Assembly (NCBI RefSeq): GCF_000970085.1
Contig: NZ_CP009506.1
Location: 806,001-870,000 of the forward strand
Length of the DNA: 64,000 bases
Direction: 5' to 3'
Source: Methanosarcina siciliae T4/M
GTDB lineage: Archaea; Halobacteriota; Methanosarcinia; Methanosarcinales; Methanosarcinaceae
Positions 18,245-27,273 of the stretch are shown in pieces (positions within the stretch are counted from its first letter, which is position 1; each line of letters starts with the position of its first letter). The translations under genes were made by a program, and so were the position numbers. The notes below the pieces were generated by a model. That model was given only the letters and a program-made list of their open reading frames with translations, had not been told where the DNA came from and searched no databases.

Positions 18245-19231
18245 TTATTTTTTCCTCCTGCAGAGCCTCAGGGTATGGCAGCGCAGGCTTCCTCCTCCCG
18301 CAAGCAGGGCCTCAGGATGGAATGGAATAATCTCAACCCCTTCTCCTGCAAGGTCTTTCTTTGTGTCCCGGTCAAGTGAAGTGTCATAGTGGATGATAGT
18401 TCCGCTCTCAAGGGGGACAAAGGAACAGGCAAGGCGGTTTTGCTCGGAATCCGATACAGGGACAATTTCCATGCCTTTTTCCTGCATGTACGCTTTAAAA
18501 TCGATCCTTTCGCTGGAATCTTCCGTAAACAGGCATGTCTCTTCAAAGGCAGGCAGGTAAGCAAGAGCCAGGTCTTCCCTTATCCTGTTGAAGACGGTAT
18601 CGGGGTGCATGTAGCGCCTGGCTTTCGGGATGCGGGTATAGATTACCTCTTCAAACTCGGTAAGGATATTCGAAATAAATTCCAGGATAAAGGGATAGGT
18701 GTGCCTTTCCGTATCCGCAACAAAAATCGTATCTTTTGAGAGTAGGAGACAGCCTTCAAAAAACCCTTTGCTTCCGTTGAATTCGCTGAGTATGGGAATC
18801 CCCAGGTTGTTCAGGGCTTCCTTTACGACAACCTCTTCGTTTTCCCTTGCAGGCGGGCGCATTTTTGAAAGGAGTGCGCCTTTTCCGGAGATTACCGCAG
18901 TATCGTGCAGAAAAGTAAGGTTTGGCATCTTCCTGATCAGTTCCCGGTTTTCGTCCACATGGTCTGAAAGCTCATAGACCCTCACCCCGTTTGATTCCAG
19001 CAGTCCCTGATACTGCCTGTGTTCTTCAACATATCCGGAGATATCAGGGACCTCGTCATAAAGCCAGTGTTCATAATTTGATTCGTTAACCAGGTTGAGT
19101 TCGTCTCCCGGAGTATGTACAAGTACGCTTTTCAGCTTCCCCAGTTCATCGCAGCCGTAAGCAATACTTGATCCGGTTTTTTTCTCCTCCTTCAATTTTT
19201 CTATCTGGCAACCCATGTCCAGAACCCCCAA
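18245..19231 (-). CDS. Arginine-deiminase/amidinotransferase-superfamily enzyme
   Basis: The 328-residue protein has the residues of the pentein fold that attack guanidino groups: Asp110 in FLHDTAV, Glu159 in FFEGC, His209 and Asp211 in MHPDTVF, and the nucleophile Cys318 in GGGSLRCHT. Known relatives hydrolyse arginine or methylarginine or move an amidino group. The usual EGGD motif reads EGC here, so the substrate pocket may differ. It is the last gene of a three-gene minus-strand set, 24 bases after the EgtD-like gene and in line with the radical SAM gene. The real substrate is likely a modified arginine or guanidino compound made by this cluster; this is inference. Confidence 0.75.
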   Translation of the reverse strand: MGVLDMGCQIEKLKEEKKTGSSIAYGCDELGKLKSVLVHTPGDELNLVNESNYEHWLYDEVPDISGYVEEHRQYQGLLESNGVRVYELSDHVDENRELIRKMPNLTFLHDTAVISGKGALLSKMRPPARENEEVVVKEALNNLGIPILSEFNGSKGFFEGCLLLSKDTIFVADTERHTYPFILEFISNILTEFEEVIYTRIPKARRYMHPDTVFNRIREDLALAYLPAFEETCLFTEDSSERIDFKAYMQEKGMEIVPVSDSEQNRLACSFVPLESGTIIHYDTSLDRDTKKDLAGEGVEIIPFHPEALLAGGGSLRCHTLRLCRRKK

Positions 19232-19255
19232 TTTGATTTATTATCATTTTCAGTT

Positions 19256-20287
19256 TCAGATGCGTTTTTTTGCCAGGATCATCACATTTGTTCTATCTTC
19301 ACTCAGGAGAGCCTTGAGGACATCAAACCCGCAGATGTCCAGAAAAGCGAGAACCTGGTCATATGTATATTTATAGGTAAAGCCCATGCGGATGATGTCT
19401 CCTTCCTTAAAGCCTACGACCTTTGCTCCCATCCTGATCTCGGCGTCTTTCAGAATGTTCAGGCTTTTCCGGGTTCTGCACAGTGCCCCTATTCTGGAAT
19501 CCACCTGTGCGAGTAAAATCTCGAAATCGAAATCCTCGGGAGCCATTCCGTACTGAAGCAGGGGATATATATTGAATAGCACGTTTTCTCTTGAAGCATA
19601 TGTACCCAGGATTGATTTCCTCGCAGCCTGTGTCTCTTCTCCTGAGTCCTGTGTTGGGAGAAGGTTGGCATCGAAGAAGAATAGGTCCCCCTGCTCAAGG
19701 TTTTCATGGACTAGCCGGAGAATGAATTCAGGCTCGTAATTGCAGAAGGTGTTCCCCAGAATGCAGAACAGAACCGGAAGGTGCCAGTGTTTTTTCAGGA
19801 GCTGCATGTCCTCGATAGAGCCGACTATCCCTTTCCTTTCCACCGGCAGATCCTTTACCTTTTCAAGGGCGAGGTCTACAAGCCGGCTGTTTATGTCGAC
19901 AGGATAATAGCGTATTGATACAGGTTCGAATGCCTGTTTTTCAGTCTGGTTTTTCTTTATCAGCTCTTCGAGAAGAATTCTCTCTTTTTCCCCGCTTCCT
20001 ACCCCAATACTCACAAGGCTCATGCATGCAGGAATAAATCGGACAATAGAAGCAACATTCTCCTCAAGCATTACTTTGAGCTGACGGGCAACAGGAAATG
20101 TTTTTGATTCGTCCAGTTTCAACCAGTTATTTGCCCCTCCTGAACCTGTATAGAGGAGATAATCGGGCAGTTCGTATTTCTCGAGGCTCTCGTACAGCTT
20201 CTCTTCGGGACTTTTATCACTGATAGTTATGATCTTTTCTTCTTGTTCCGGAGCCTGTTTCAATATTGCTTTTCCTGTACTGTTCAC
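19256..20287 (-). CDS. EgtD-like SAM-dependent methyltransferase
   Basis: A 343-residue protein that fits the histidine-specific methyltransferase family (PF10017, EgtD type). Visible blocks are LYTGSGGANNW near the start, the SAM loop SIGVGSGEKERILL, YYPVDINSRLVDLAL and the LGNTFCNYEP segment, then a ligand-binding insertion and the ending RMGFTYKYTYDQV. EgtD makes trimethylhistidine for ergothioneine; relatives methylate other amino acids or amines. No sulfoxide synthase gene is nearby, so ergothioneine is unlikely. It sits between radical SAM and deiminase-like genes. Confidence 0.75.
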   Translation of the reverse strand: MNSTGKAILKQAPEQEEKIITISDKSPEEKLYESLEKYELPDYLLYTGSGGANNWLKLDESKTFPVARQLKVMLEENVASIVRFIPACMSLVSIGVGSGEKERILLEELIKKNQTEKQAFEPVSIRYYPVDINSRLVDLALEKVKDLPVERKGIVGSIEDMQLLKKHWHLPVLFCILGNTFCNYEPEFILRLVHENLEQGDLFFFDANLLPTQDSGEETQAARKSILGTYASRENVLFNIYPLLQYGMAPEDFDFEILLAQVDSRIGALCRTRKSLNILKDAEIRMGAKVVGFKEGDIIRMGFTYKYTYDQVLAFLDICGFDVLKALLSEDRTNVMILAKKRI

Positions 20288-20378
20288 CTTCTCACTTCCC
20301 GGGGGCTATCCCTTAATAGATGTGCCCCTTACCTGAGCAATTTTCAGATTTCTTGCCTGGATCCTTTTTGTTATTTCA

Positions 20379-21524
20379 TCATTCTTTGAAGCACTGCTGG
20401 CATTCCATCCTCAGGGCTTCAAGCGGCCCGGCTCCGTTATTTATCCCGACGCTGTAGGCATACCCACGGCAGCCTATGCATTCTTTGATGTATTCGCAGT
20501 TCCCGCACCTGCCTTCAAGCATTTTGTCTATATTCCTTACATATGTGAAGAGCTCGGAGTCATAGATCTCCCTCAGGTTCATCCTTTTTACGTTATAGGG
20601 ATATTCCCCGTTAACCCTGAGTGCCGGATGTTCGTCCAGTTTCGTAGGCGCACAGGGCCTGACATTCCCTTCTATACTGATGTACAGGCTGTAAAGGTGC
20701 TGAAGGCAGCCGCTTGCAGTGATAGGGGTATAGGGCAGCCAGTCATACCCGTAATGTTTCCTGTCTATCTCAAGGAGTCTCAGCTTGTACTCTTTTATTT
20801 CATCGGCTGTGAGCAGCTGATCTTCAAGTTCGTCATTTGCCCTGCCTGTCGGCGTAAGGATCTCCATATTTGGAAAAATATTGTTCTGCCGGCAGAAATG
20901 CCAGATCTCCTCAATCTCTTCAAGGTTCAGCTTATTGCTCACAAAAGAGACTCCAAGGCGGAGTTTTCCGGGCTCTGCGGGTTTTGAGAAACCTGCTTTC
21001 AGGAGGTTTCCAAGCCCGTTTTTTATATCCTCAAAAACCCCTTCCCTACCTGCCAGATAGTCCTGGACCTCAGGCTTGAGGGAATCGAGCTTTCCCATAA
21101 CAGAGGCGTTGTGTTCGTACAGGAAGCCTGCAAGCTCATCTGTCATTAAAATTGTGTTCGAAAACAGCATCGGAACGATTCCAAGGGAATCAATATAGGC
21201 AATCAATTCTCTAAATTTCGGGTACAGAGTCGGCTCTCCTCCCCCGATCACAACCACAGACCTGATCCCGAGTTCTTTTGCTTCGGATATTATGCGTTTA
21301 AGGACATTAAAGTCCGCTATTTTTACCGAGTCCTCCCCGCTCTGCGCATAGCAGTAGCGACAGTGGAGGTTACATGAGGTGTTCGTTTCAAGCCGTATGG
21401 CTAAAAGCCTGTTTGAATCCCTCGCTTTATAAGCTTCCTGCGCCCCGTACATGTATCCCCTCAGGACAGGTGGAGGAGAAAACAGGCTTAACTCATTGAA
21501 TTTCTTATACTCTTTCCCCAACAT
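20379..21524 (-). CDS. Radical SAM enzyme with C-terminal SPASM-like cysteines
   Basis: The 381-residue protein has the radical SAM cluster motif CNLHCRYCYA (Cys51, Cys55, Cys58), the GGGEPTLYP motif and a TIM-barrel body. The C-terminal part has many cysteines (GRCGNCEYIKECIGCRG and later CQQC), as in SPASM domains that hold extra Fe-S clusters. SPASM enzymes often modify peptides or proteins, while others build small molecules. It is the first gene of the cluster, followed after 91 bases by the EgtD-like gene. The substrate is unknown. Its start ATG at 21524 follows an AT-rich promoter region. Confidence 0.8.
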   Translation of the reverse strand: MLGKEYKKFNELSLFSPPPVLRGYMYGAQEAYKARDSNRLLAIRLETNTSCNLHCRYCYAQSGEDSVKIADFNVLKRIISEAKELGIRSVVVIGGGEPTLYPKFRELIAYIDSLGIVPMLFSNTILMTDELAGFLYEHNASVMGKLDSLKPEVQDYLAGREGVFEDIKNGLGNLLKAGFSKPAEPGKLRLGVSFVSNKLNLEEIEEIWHFCRQNNIFPNMEILTPTGRANDELEDQLLTADEIKEYKLRLLEIDRKHYGYDWLPYTPITASGCLQHLYSLYISIEGNVRPCAPTKLDEHPALRVNGEYPYNVKRMNLREIYDSELFTYVRNIDKMLEGRCGNCEYIKECIGCRGYAYSVGINNGAGPLEALRMECQQCFKE

Positions 21525-21742
21525 ATTAAAAGGTATATAAATCCCCCTTTATCAAGTTGCAAGAAACTAAGTGTTATTTTCGAGATCAGATGGTTGATTT
21601 TGTTCTGATGTTTTTATTTTTATTTCGGATTTGTTTTTGTTTTTTCAAATGTTTTTCCCCATTTTTATTGAAATTGCCTATTTAATTCTAAGTTCTTCTG
21701 TTCTCAAGTTTCTTATAGCTTTCAATCAAATCTTATTCCGGC

Positions 21743-22672
21743 ATGTTTGAAGAAATTCAGGTTAAAAATGCATTGAACAAAATAAAGGAAACGAGCAGTC
21801 TCAAATTACCCTTCCGCTGGGACCTGAACCTTTACCGAGGGTGCGAACACGGCTGCAACTACTGTTATGCAATGTATTCGCACAGCTATCTGGAAAAAAG
21901 GGAAACGTCCTCATCTACAGGGGAAGCCGGATATGATTTTTTCCGAAAGATCTACGTAAAAACAAACATTGCAGAAGCCCTTGAAAAAAAGCTTGAAGCC
22001 CGGTCCTGGAAAAAAGAGTTAATCAACATAGGTGGGGTTTGTGACAGCTACCAGCCTGCCGAGGCAAGGTATTGCATGATGCGGGAAGTCCTTAAGCTGA
22101 TGATCGAGTACAAAAACCCGGTTACTATCTCTACAAAATCGGACCTTATCCTCAGAGACTTCGACCTGCTTGAAGAACTTGCCGAACTGACATACGTAAA
22201 TGTTGCGGTCACGGTCACCACGACAGATGAAAAGCTCAGTTCCCTGCTGGAACCTCTTGCTTCTTCGCCAGAAAAACGTTTTTCAGTCCTGAGGGCTTTC
22301 AAGGATACTGCTGCTACTACCGGGCTACACATGATGCCGATTCTCCCTTTTCTTACGGACAGCCCTGAAAATCTCGAGCAAGTTTTTTCCCGTGCAGCCG
22401 AATGTGAAGTCGATTATGTTCTTCCGGGCCTGCTTAATCTCAGGGGAGAAACCAGAAAGCATTTTTTCAGTTTTCTTGCCTGCAATTTTCCCGAACTTTC
22501 CGTTCCTTACCGCAGGTTGTATGTAGAAGGCGGGGATTACAGAACTTACAAAGCTGAACTTTACGGAGTGCTCAGGAATCTAATGGTGAAATACCACCTC
22601 TCAGCCGACTATATGAAACCTATTGAAACAGGGCTTTCTCGTCCCCGACAGCTTAAGCTTACTGATTTTTAA
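21743..22672 (+). CDS. SPL-like radical SAM protein
   Basis: A 309-residue protein of the spore-photoproduct-lyase-like radical SAM family. The Fe-S motif is RGCEHGCNYCYA (Cys34, Cys38, Cys41), and the middle has the typical VTISTKSDLILRD and VAVTVTTTDEKLS strands. True SPL repairs thymine dimers in spores; archaeal relatives of this kind are uncharacterised and may repair or modify nucleic acid. It is divergent from the three-gene cluster and has its own promoter region. Confidence 0.75.
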   Translation: MFEEIQVKNALNKIKETSSLKLPFRWDLNLYRGCEHGCNYCYAMYSHSYLEKRETSSSTGEAGYDFFRKIYVKTNIAEALEKKLEARSWKKELINIGGVCDSYQPAEARYCMMREVLKLMIEYKNPVTISTKSDLILRDFDLLEELAELTYVNVAVTVTTTDEKLSSLLEPLASSPEKRFSVLRAFKDTAATTGLHMMPILPFLTDSPENLEQVFSRAAECEVDYVLPGLLNLRGETRKHFFSFLACNFPELSVPYRRLYVEGGDYRTYKAELYGVLRNLMVKYHLSADYMKPIETGLSRPRQLKLTDF

Positions 22673-22855
22673 GGAATTTATTCTTGAGCTCTTTATATAA
22701 TTATTTAAAAAAAGAAAACAAAAATCTGAACTTTCATGCCTCAGATGTTACCTGTCGGTTAGGATGTACACATAGAAAAACAAGTTCCGAAAGCTCTAAC
22801 TTTTGGCTTCAGGTTTATGTAAATTCGAAAACCTTTTCCCATGAATATTTTTTCT

Positions 22856-23179
22856 TTATTTTTCGCAGCTACAGGAAATGTTGCCTTTCAGGATCTCTTT
22901 CCAGTCGCCAATTACGTCATGGGTCCAGCAGTCGTCGGCTCCTGCAGCTTCCCGCATGACAAGGGCAAAGATATATGAGAGTTCCTTGACCGTAGCTCCT
23001 GCTTCGAGGGAACCTTTGAAGTGCTTCAGGACGCAGGGTTTTGACCTGGCTTTTATCGAGAGGGCAAAGCAGATGAACTGATAGGTCTTTTCGTCAATCA
23101 TCCTTTTTTCGGCATAGAGCTGGTCAATCTCGTCCAGCTTCTGGGTGAATTCGGGGAAAAATTCTTCCAGCATTCTCAT
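22856..23179 (-). CDS. Carboxymuconolactone-decarboxylase/AhpD-like protein
   Basis: A 107-residue all-helical protein with the family core FALSIKARSKPCVLKHFKG, which carries one catalytic-type Cys followed three residues later by His (CxxxH), then the AGATVKELSYIFALV helix. AhpD-type members are peroxidase partners; others act on lactones. The CxxC of true AhpD is absent, so peroxidase activity is doubtful. Two C-terminal cysteines (CSC) may be accessory. It lies downstream of the glycan operon, 127 bases away. Confidence 0.75.
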   Translation of the reverse strand: MRMLEEFFPEFTQKLDEIDQLYAEKRMIDEKTYQFICFALSIKARSKPCVLKHFKGSLEAGATVKELSYIFALVMREAAGADDCWTHDVIGDWKEILKGNISCSCEK

Positions 23180-23306
23180 TTCTACGGCTCCTTTTTTACC
23201 TGCACGCCTGCAGGTTCACGCTGTTAAGGCGGTACAGATATTATGCTATTTTTTTATATTTAAGGATTAGTTCAAAATCTTTTGAAACCGCTCTCTTAAT
23301 CCCTAA

Positions 23307-24023
23307 TCATAATTTTTCAAGTGATGCTCTTTCTTCCAGAGTTAAAAAAAGACAGTTTTCAACTTTAGAAGCATGTATCAGAGCCTTAAGGTTTTCAAGG
23401 GCTTTTTCTCCGGTATTGAACTTGCAGTCCGGACGTACAGGCATTCCGGACATGTCCACAAATTCCCAGGGATGGACAAAAATCACAGGAGCTGTTATAC
23501 GCCTGAGTACCGGGATAAAAATATCCTGGGGTAGTCTTAGAAAAGAGGAGGTAATCGTTGCCGGAATCCTGATTATTTTGCCTTCCATCTTTATTTTTTG
23601 GAAAAAGGGAGGCTTGTAAGCCGCAAGGGAGGAGTCGTACCGAAAGCCCTCTTCTTCCAGAAGTTCAAGATAGCTTTCGGGGAACCGAAGGTTTGGAGCC
23701 CTGAAGGAAATCACCCGCTTTTCAAACTGCCTGAGCATATTTCCCGCCTGCTTCAGGGCAATTTTTGCCTCTTCCTTTCCCATGCGGTCAAAACGGGCAT
23801 GGGTATATCCGTGACAGCCCAGCTCATGCCCCTCTTCCGGGATCCGGCGGATGAGATCCGGATACTGCTCTGCCATCTCTCCTGTCACGAAAAAGGTGGC
23901 TTTTATCCTTTCTTTTTTGAAGAGATCCAGTAGTTTCGGAAGGCCTTTTTCCATACCCCTTGTACTTGTAAGCATGGGTGGGCAGTCTTCTTCAACATCA
24001 ACTGTTATGGTGATGTTTTTCAT
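23307..24023 (-). CDS. Polysaccharide deacetylase family protein
   Basis: I start the gene at the ATG at 24023, which follows GAGAGGTC, rather than at a further upstream codon; this gives 238 residues. The NodB-type domain begins with ITVDVEEDCPP (catalytic Asp and metal Asp) and includes ATFFVTGEMAEQYPDL, a metal-binding His pair in GHELGCHGYTHARFD, FRAPNLRFPESYL and the C-terminal VHPWEF. It removes N-acetyl groups from amino-sugar substrates. It overlaps the glycosyltransferase gene by 26 bases and so belongs to the same operon, likely acting on a glycolipid or wall glycan. Confidence 0.8.
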   Translation of the reverse strand: MKNITITVDVEEDCPPMLTSTRGMEKGLPKLLDLFKKERIKATFFVTGEMAEQYPDLIRRIPEEGHELGCHGYTHARFDRMGKEEAKIALKQAGNMLRQFEKRVISFRAPNLRFPESYLELLEEEGFRYDSSLAAYKPPFFQKIKMEGKIIRIPATITSSFLRLPQDIFIPVLRRITAPVIFVHPWEFVDMSGMPVRPDCKFNTGEKALENLKALIHASKVENCLFLTLEERASLEKL

Positions 24024-25128
24024 AAATGACCTCTCTATATACCCGGCAGGTCTGTTCATATATTTTGTTCCAATCGTAATTTGCAAGCCCTTCGCCAGCC
24101 TTTCGGGCAAACTCGGCTCTTAAAGCCGGTTTTTCTATCAGGTCCTGAACGCAGGTTTCAAATTCCGAAAGGTCGTTTGCAAGGTAACCGTTTACTCCGT
24201 GCTTAATAATATCTGAAACTCCGCTATGGTTCATTGCCACAACAGGGACATTTTTTGAGATCGCTTCCAGAATCGAAATTCCAAAGGCCTCATCACTGGA
24301 GGGAAGGGCAAAGATATCTGCCTGTTCCAGATATTCCAGTACCGTTTTCCGGGGCACTTCTCCTGTAAAGCAGAAGTTTTCGGACAAACCGGATTCTTCC
24401 ACTTTTTTTTCCAGGTTTATTCGAAGGGGGCCGTCACCGATCATCAGAAACATCAGGTTTTCATACTTTTTAAGGAAGGTAGATGCAAGTTCTATGAGGT
24501 TCTGGACACCTTTCTTTTTTGTCATTCGGGCGACCGTTACGATTACAAGTTTCCCTTTTCTATCAAAAGGGAGGGGGGTTATGGGGTTACTTTCCTCAGA
24601 TTCAATACCGTTGAAGATCATGTAAACGGGTTTTTTTGTCATCAGTTTCGTATCCTTTTCAACTGCTGAACTGACAGCAATTACAGCATCGGCATTTCCT
24701 ACAAGTAGCTTTCCTGCAAGATACAGATAAAGGCGAAGCGGCGTATGTCCTACGAGGGAATGGTTGGTAACTACCGAGGGAATCCCGAGTTTTCTGGCTG
24801 CGATAAGGGCTACCATTCCGAGCGGGGAGTCCAGCCCATGAGAGTTAATAACGTCATAATTTCCTTCTTTAAGAAACCGGTAGAGATCTTTATATGCACC
24901 TGGCATCAGGAATCGTTGCTGTCCGGGAAAGGGTCTGCTCTTGATTCTGATTACTGCAACCCCGTCCCTGATGTTGTATTCCGGGATATCCGAATAGCTT
25001 CTGGTAATGACATGTACTTCATGACCCTTCTGATTCAGGGTTTTTGCAAGGGCGTGTATGGAATATTCGATTCCCCCCACCTTTGGAAAATACCAATCGC
25101 TGATCAGCGCGATTTTGTGTTTTTCCAT
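23998..25128 (-). CDS. GT4-family glycosyltransferase
   Basis: A 376-residue GT-B enzyme. The start ISDWYFPKVGGIEYSIHALA is the acceptor-side Gly loop; the donor domain has VTVARMTKKKGVQNLIELAS, MIGDGPLRINLEK and SSDEAFGISILEAISKNVPVV with the typical EAFGI Glu. It transfers a sugar from a nucleotide donor to a lipid or glycan. It overlaps both neighbours (25 bases upstream, 26 downstream), tying it to the flippase-like and deacetylase genes. The product may be a membrane glycolipid or a wall polysaccharide precursor. Confidence 0.85.
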   Translation of the reverse strand: MEKHKIALISDWYFPKVGGIEYSIHALAKTLNQKGHEVHVITRSYSDIPEYNIRDGVAVIRIKSRPFPGQQRFLMPGAYKDLYRFLKEGNYDVINSHGLDSPLGMVALIAARKLGIPSVVTNHSLVGHTPLRLYLYLAGKLLVGNADAVIAVSSAVEKDTKLMTKKPVYMIFNGIESEESNPITPLPFDRKGKLVIVTVARMTKKKGVQNLIELASTFLKKYENLMFLMIGDGPLRINLEKKVEESGLSENFCFTGEVPRKTVLEYLEQADIFALPSSDEAFGISILEAISKNVPVVAMNHSGVSDIIKHGVNGYLANDLSEFETCVQDLIEKPALRAEFARKAGEGLANYDWNKIYEQTCRVYREVIYEKHHHNS

Positions 25129-26078
25129 GCCGTAACCCCCCCGTAGTAGGACAGGTACAGAAACCCTATCATGCTGCTGAGCCCATAGGATATGAAACGC
25201 TCAAGAAACACAAAACTACCGGCAGATGCAAGGGGAAGCCCGAAATACAGGAGCAAGTAGACAAGTCCTCCTTCGACAATTCCAAGCCCTCCAGGTGTGA
25301 TAGGGAGGCATCCGAGTACGAGGTAAAGGATCGAAACCGTTGCTATAATATGCAGGGGGATGGGGAGTTTCAGGGCTGAAGCAACCATTTCAAGGCGCAC
25401 AATATCAAGAGCCCAGACCCCACATGAGAGCAGGAGTACAGGAACAAAAGATTTACGTAGCTGTTCCCAATTTTGATGAAGCCTGTTCAGAAAGGGCTCA
25501 AGTTTTTTTCGGAATAACCAGGTTCCTGTCCCTGCTCCAAGGAGGAATAAAAGCAGGAAAAGGGCAGTACTCCATGACAGCATACCTCTATGGGACTGGA
25601 AGATATTCCTGGTGAGAGGGAAAAAATAAAGAGAATAAAGAAATAGCAGGGCAATAGGGACTGCTTCGACCAGCCTTTCGAAGACGATTGTTATGAGGGC
25701 ATGAGTATGGATGATTCCAAAGCGTCGATTGGCCCAGATTATCCGGAGAGGTTCTCCTCCAAACCTGCTTGCCGGGGTGAAGTTATTTACGAATATTGCT
25801 CCAAAGAAAATGGGAAAAAGATCTGCTGCTTTTAGATCGTACCCGATTGAAGAGAGCACCTTTTGCCAGCGAATCGCAAAGAAATATACACTCAAAAGGT
25901 AGACTGAAAATGCCAGGACAAAATAGCGGATCTGGATTTGCCGGAGCATCTCCAGGCTTTCCTCCAAGCTTTCCTCCAGAAGAAGTGTTATTTCTGTCCA
26001 GTGAGCATATACAAGAATTGATGCTGTCATAAGCAGTAAGATAACTGCAACGCTTCGTCTCAAGACTCCCAGGTTCAA
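25104..26078 (-). CDS. UPF0104/LPG-synthase-like membrane protein (AglD-type)
   Basis: A 324-residue protein with about eight helices and the family signature blocks: AIRWQKVLSSIGY, FFGAIFVNNFTPASRFGGEP near 90-110 and the late CLPITPGGLGIVEGGLVYLL. Members include the flippase-like domain of archaeal AglD and bacterial lysyl-PG flippase parts, and commonly sit beside glycosyltransferases. It is the first gene of the minus-strand glycan operon. It probably moves or handles a lipid-linked sugar across the membrane. Confidence 0.8.
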   Translation of the reverse strand: MNLGVLRRSVAVILLLMTASILVYAHWTEITLLLEESLEESLEMLRQIQIRYFVLAFSVYLLSVYFFAIRWQKVLSSIGYDLKAADLFPIFFGAIFVNNFTPASRFGGEPLRIIWANRRFGIIHTHALITIVFERLVEAVPIALLFLYSLYFFPLTRNIFQSHRGMLSWSTALFLLLFLLGAGTGTWLFRKKLEPFLNRLHQNWEQLRKSFVPVLLLSCGVWALDIVRLEMVASALKLPIPLHIIATVSILYLVLGCLPITPGGLGIVEGGLVYLLLYFGLPLASAGSFVFLERFISYGLSSMIGFLYLSYYGGVTAWKNTKSR

Positions 26079-27273
26079 CAGTACACCCTCATAACAGGTT
26101 TTGAGCGGGAGTTTTCTTTAGGGTGGTTTTCATCCTTTAAAATTCAATTTTCGTTTCTTGACCTGCGGATTATTTTATAAGCAGATCCGGTTTTTGATAT
26201 CTCCTGTCCACAGGCCCGATAATTAACTCTTATCCTTCATTTATCATGAATAAAATTCGATATCCAATTGCAGAAGATACCCTTTTCTTAAAACTATTTG
26301 ATTCAAGTGTTTTGATTCATTCGAAAAGAGATCTCCCAACCTGGAGCCTCGCCTCCCCCCCTCCTAATAAAAATACGAATTTTCCTTTTTTATTTTAAAC
26401 CCCTATGTCCTATCTCTCTCCCCTCATTCAAGTTTGACTTCTTTTTATTTAAGGTCTGTGATCATCTTTTTTTTAAAATCATGCTTCTTCTGCCTTATTT
26501 TTTAGTTGAGTCCCTACCTTCAGGTAACTTCTTTTCTGCGGAGTTTTCCCTTTATTCTTCCAATAATCTAATTCAATGGGTGATGAAAGGTCACTCTTTC
26601 AAAAAAATATGGTGGGATTTATTGAAAAGTCTCAAACGTGAATTTAAATATCATCCCTGTCTCAAGCTTAAATTTAGATATCGCATCTATTTCCATAATA
26701 GAACCCTTCCGGATTTCTTCGGGTGAAAAGTCTCTTTCAGGTGAAAAAATGATCTTCAGGGTAATGAAGTCGATTGTGGAAGCAAACCCCCGGTCGTCTC
26801 TCAATAAGTGAGTACATGAGCTGCTTTTTTTAAAATGGAGGAAGATCTTCGGATGCTAAGTTTTTTCGATGACTTACTTCCACAACCTTTAATTTTTTTC
26901 TTTGGGGCAGATCAAATCTGGTTTATAGTATTTCCATTGGGTTGAAGACTAATGTTTTTCAAAATCCACCCGTTTTTTGCGACCTCTTTTTTGTGACCTG
27001 TTTTTTGAGTGGTGGCGCAAACATATCCCGTTGCTTGCATCGAGGTGCGCCAGCACAACTTTGATTTTGCACACAAACTTCAGTCTGTTTTTTCGTTTTA
27101 TTCGATTACGAGGCACTTTTTTGTTTCGATATTATGAGACCGTTTTTTAGTTTCTGTGTTGTGAGGCTTCCTTTTTTTGTATTCAGGTTATTTTTCACTT
27201 TCTGTTGTGAGGCTATTTTTTAGTTTATCTCTTGCGAGGTTCCTTTTTGATTTCTGAGTTACGAGACTGTTTT
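26079..27273. other. Long intergenic stretch; degenerate repeats and a doubtful short frame
   Basis: This 1.2-kb AT-rich gap has no gene I can support. On the minus strand 26619-26804 a frame of 61 residues from TTG (RDDRGFASTIDFITLK...) has coding-like codons but no ribosome-binding site and no family I know; it could be a gene remnant. From about 27110 to 27270 a degenerate unit of roughly 35-40 bases (TTTTTTAG..TTTCTG.GTTGTGAGGC) recurs four or so times. Confidence 0.4.

Noticed and set aside
18245..20287. Ergothioneine pathway
   Set aside because: Only an EgtD-like gene is present; no EgtB-type sulfoxide synthase or lyase gene nearby.
26619..26804. 61-codon minus-strand frame with coding-like codons
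   Set aside because: Only a TTG start without ribosome-binding site; mentioned as a possible relic within the intergenic entry.
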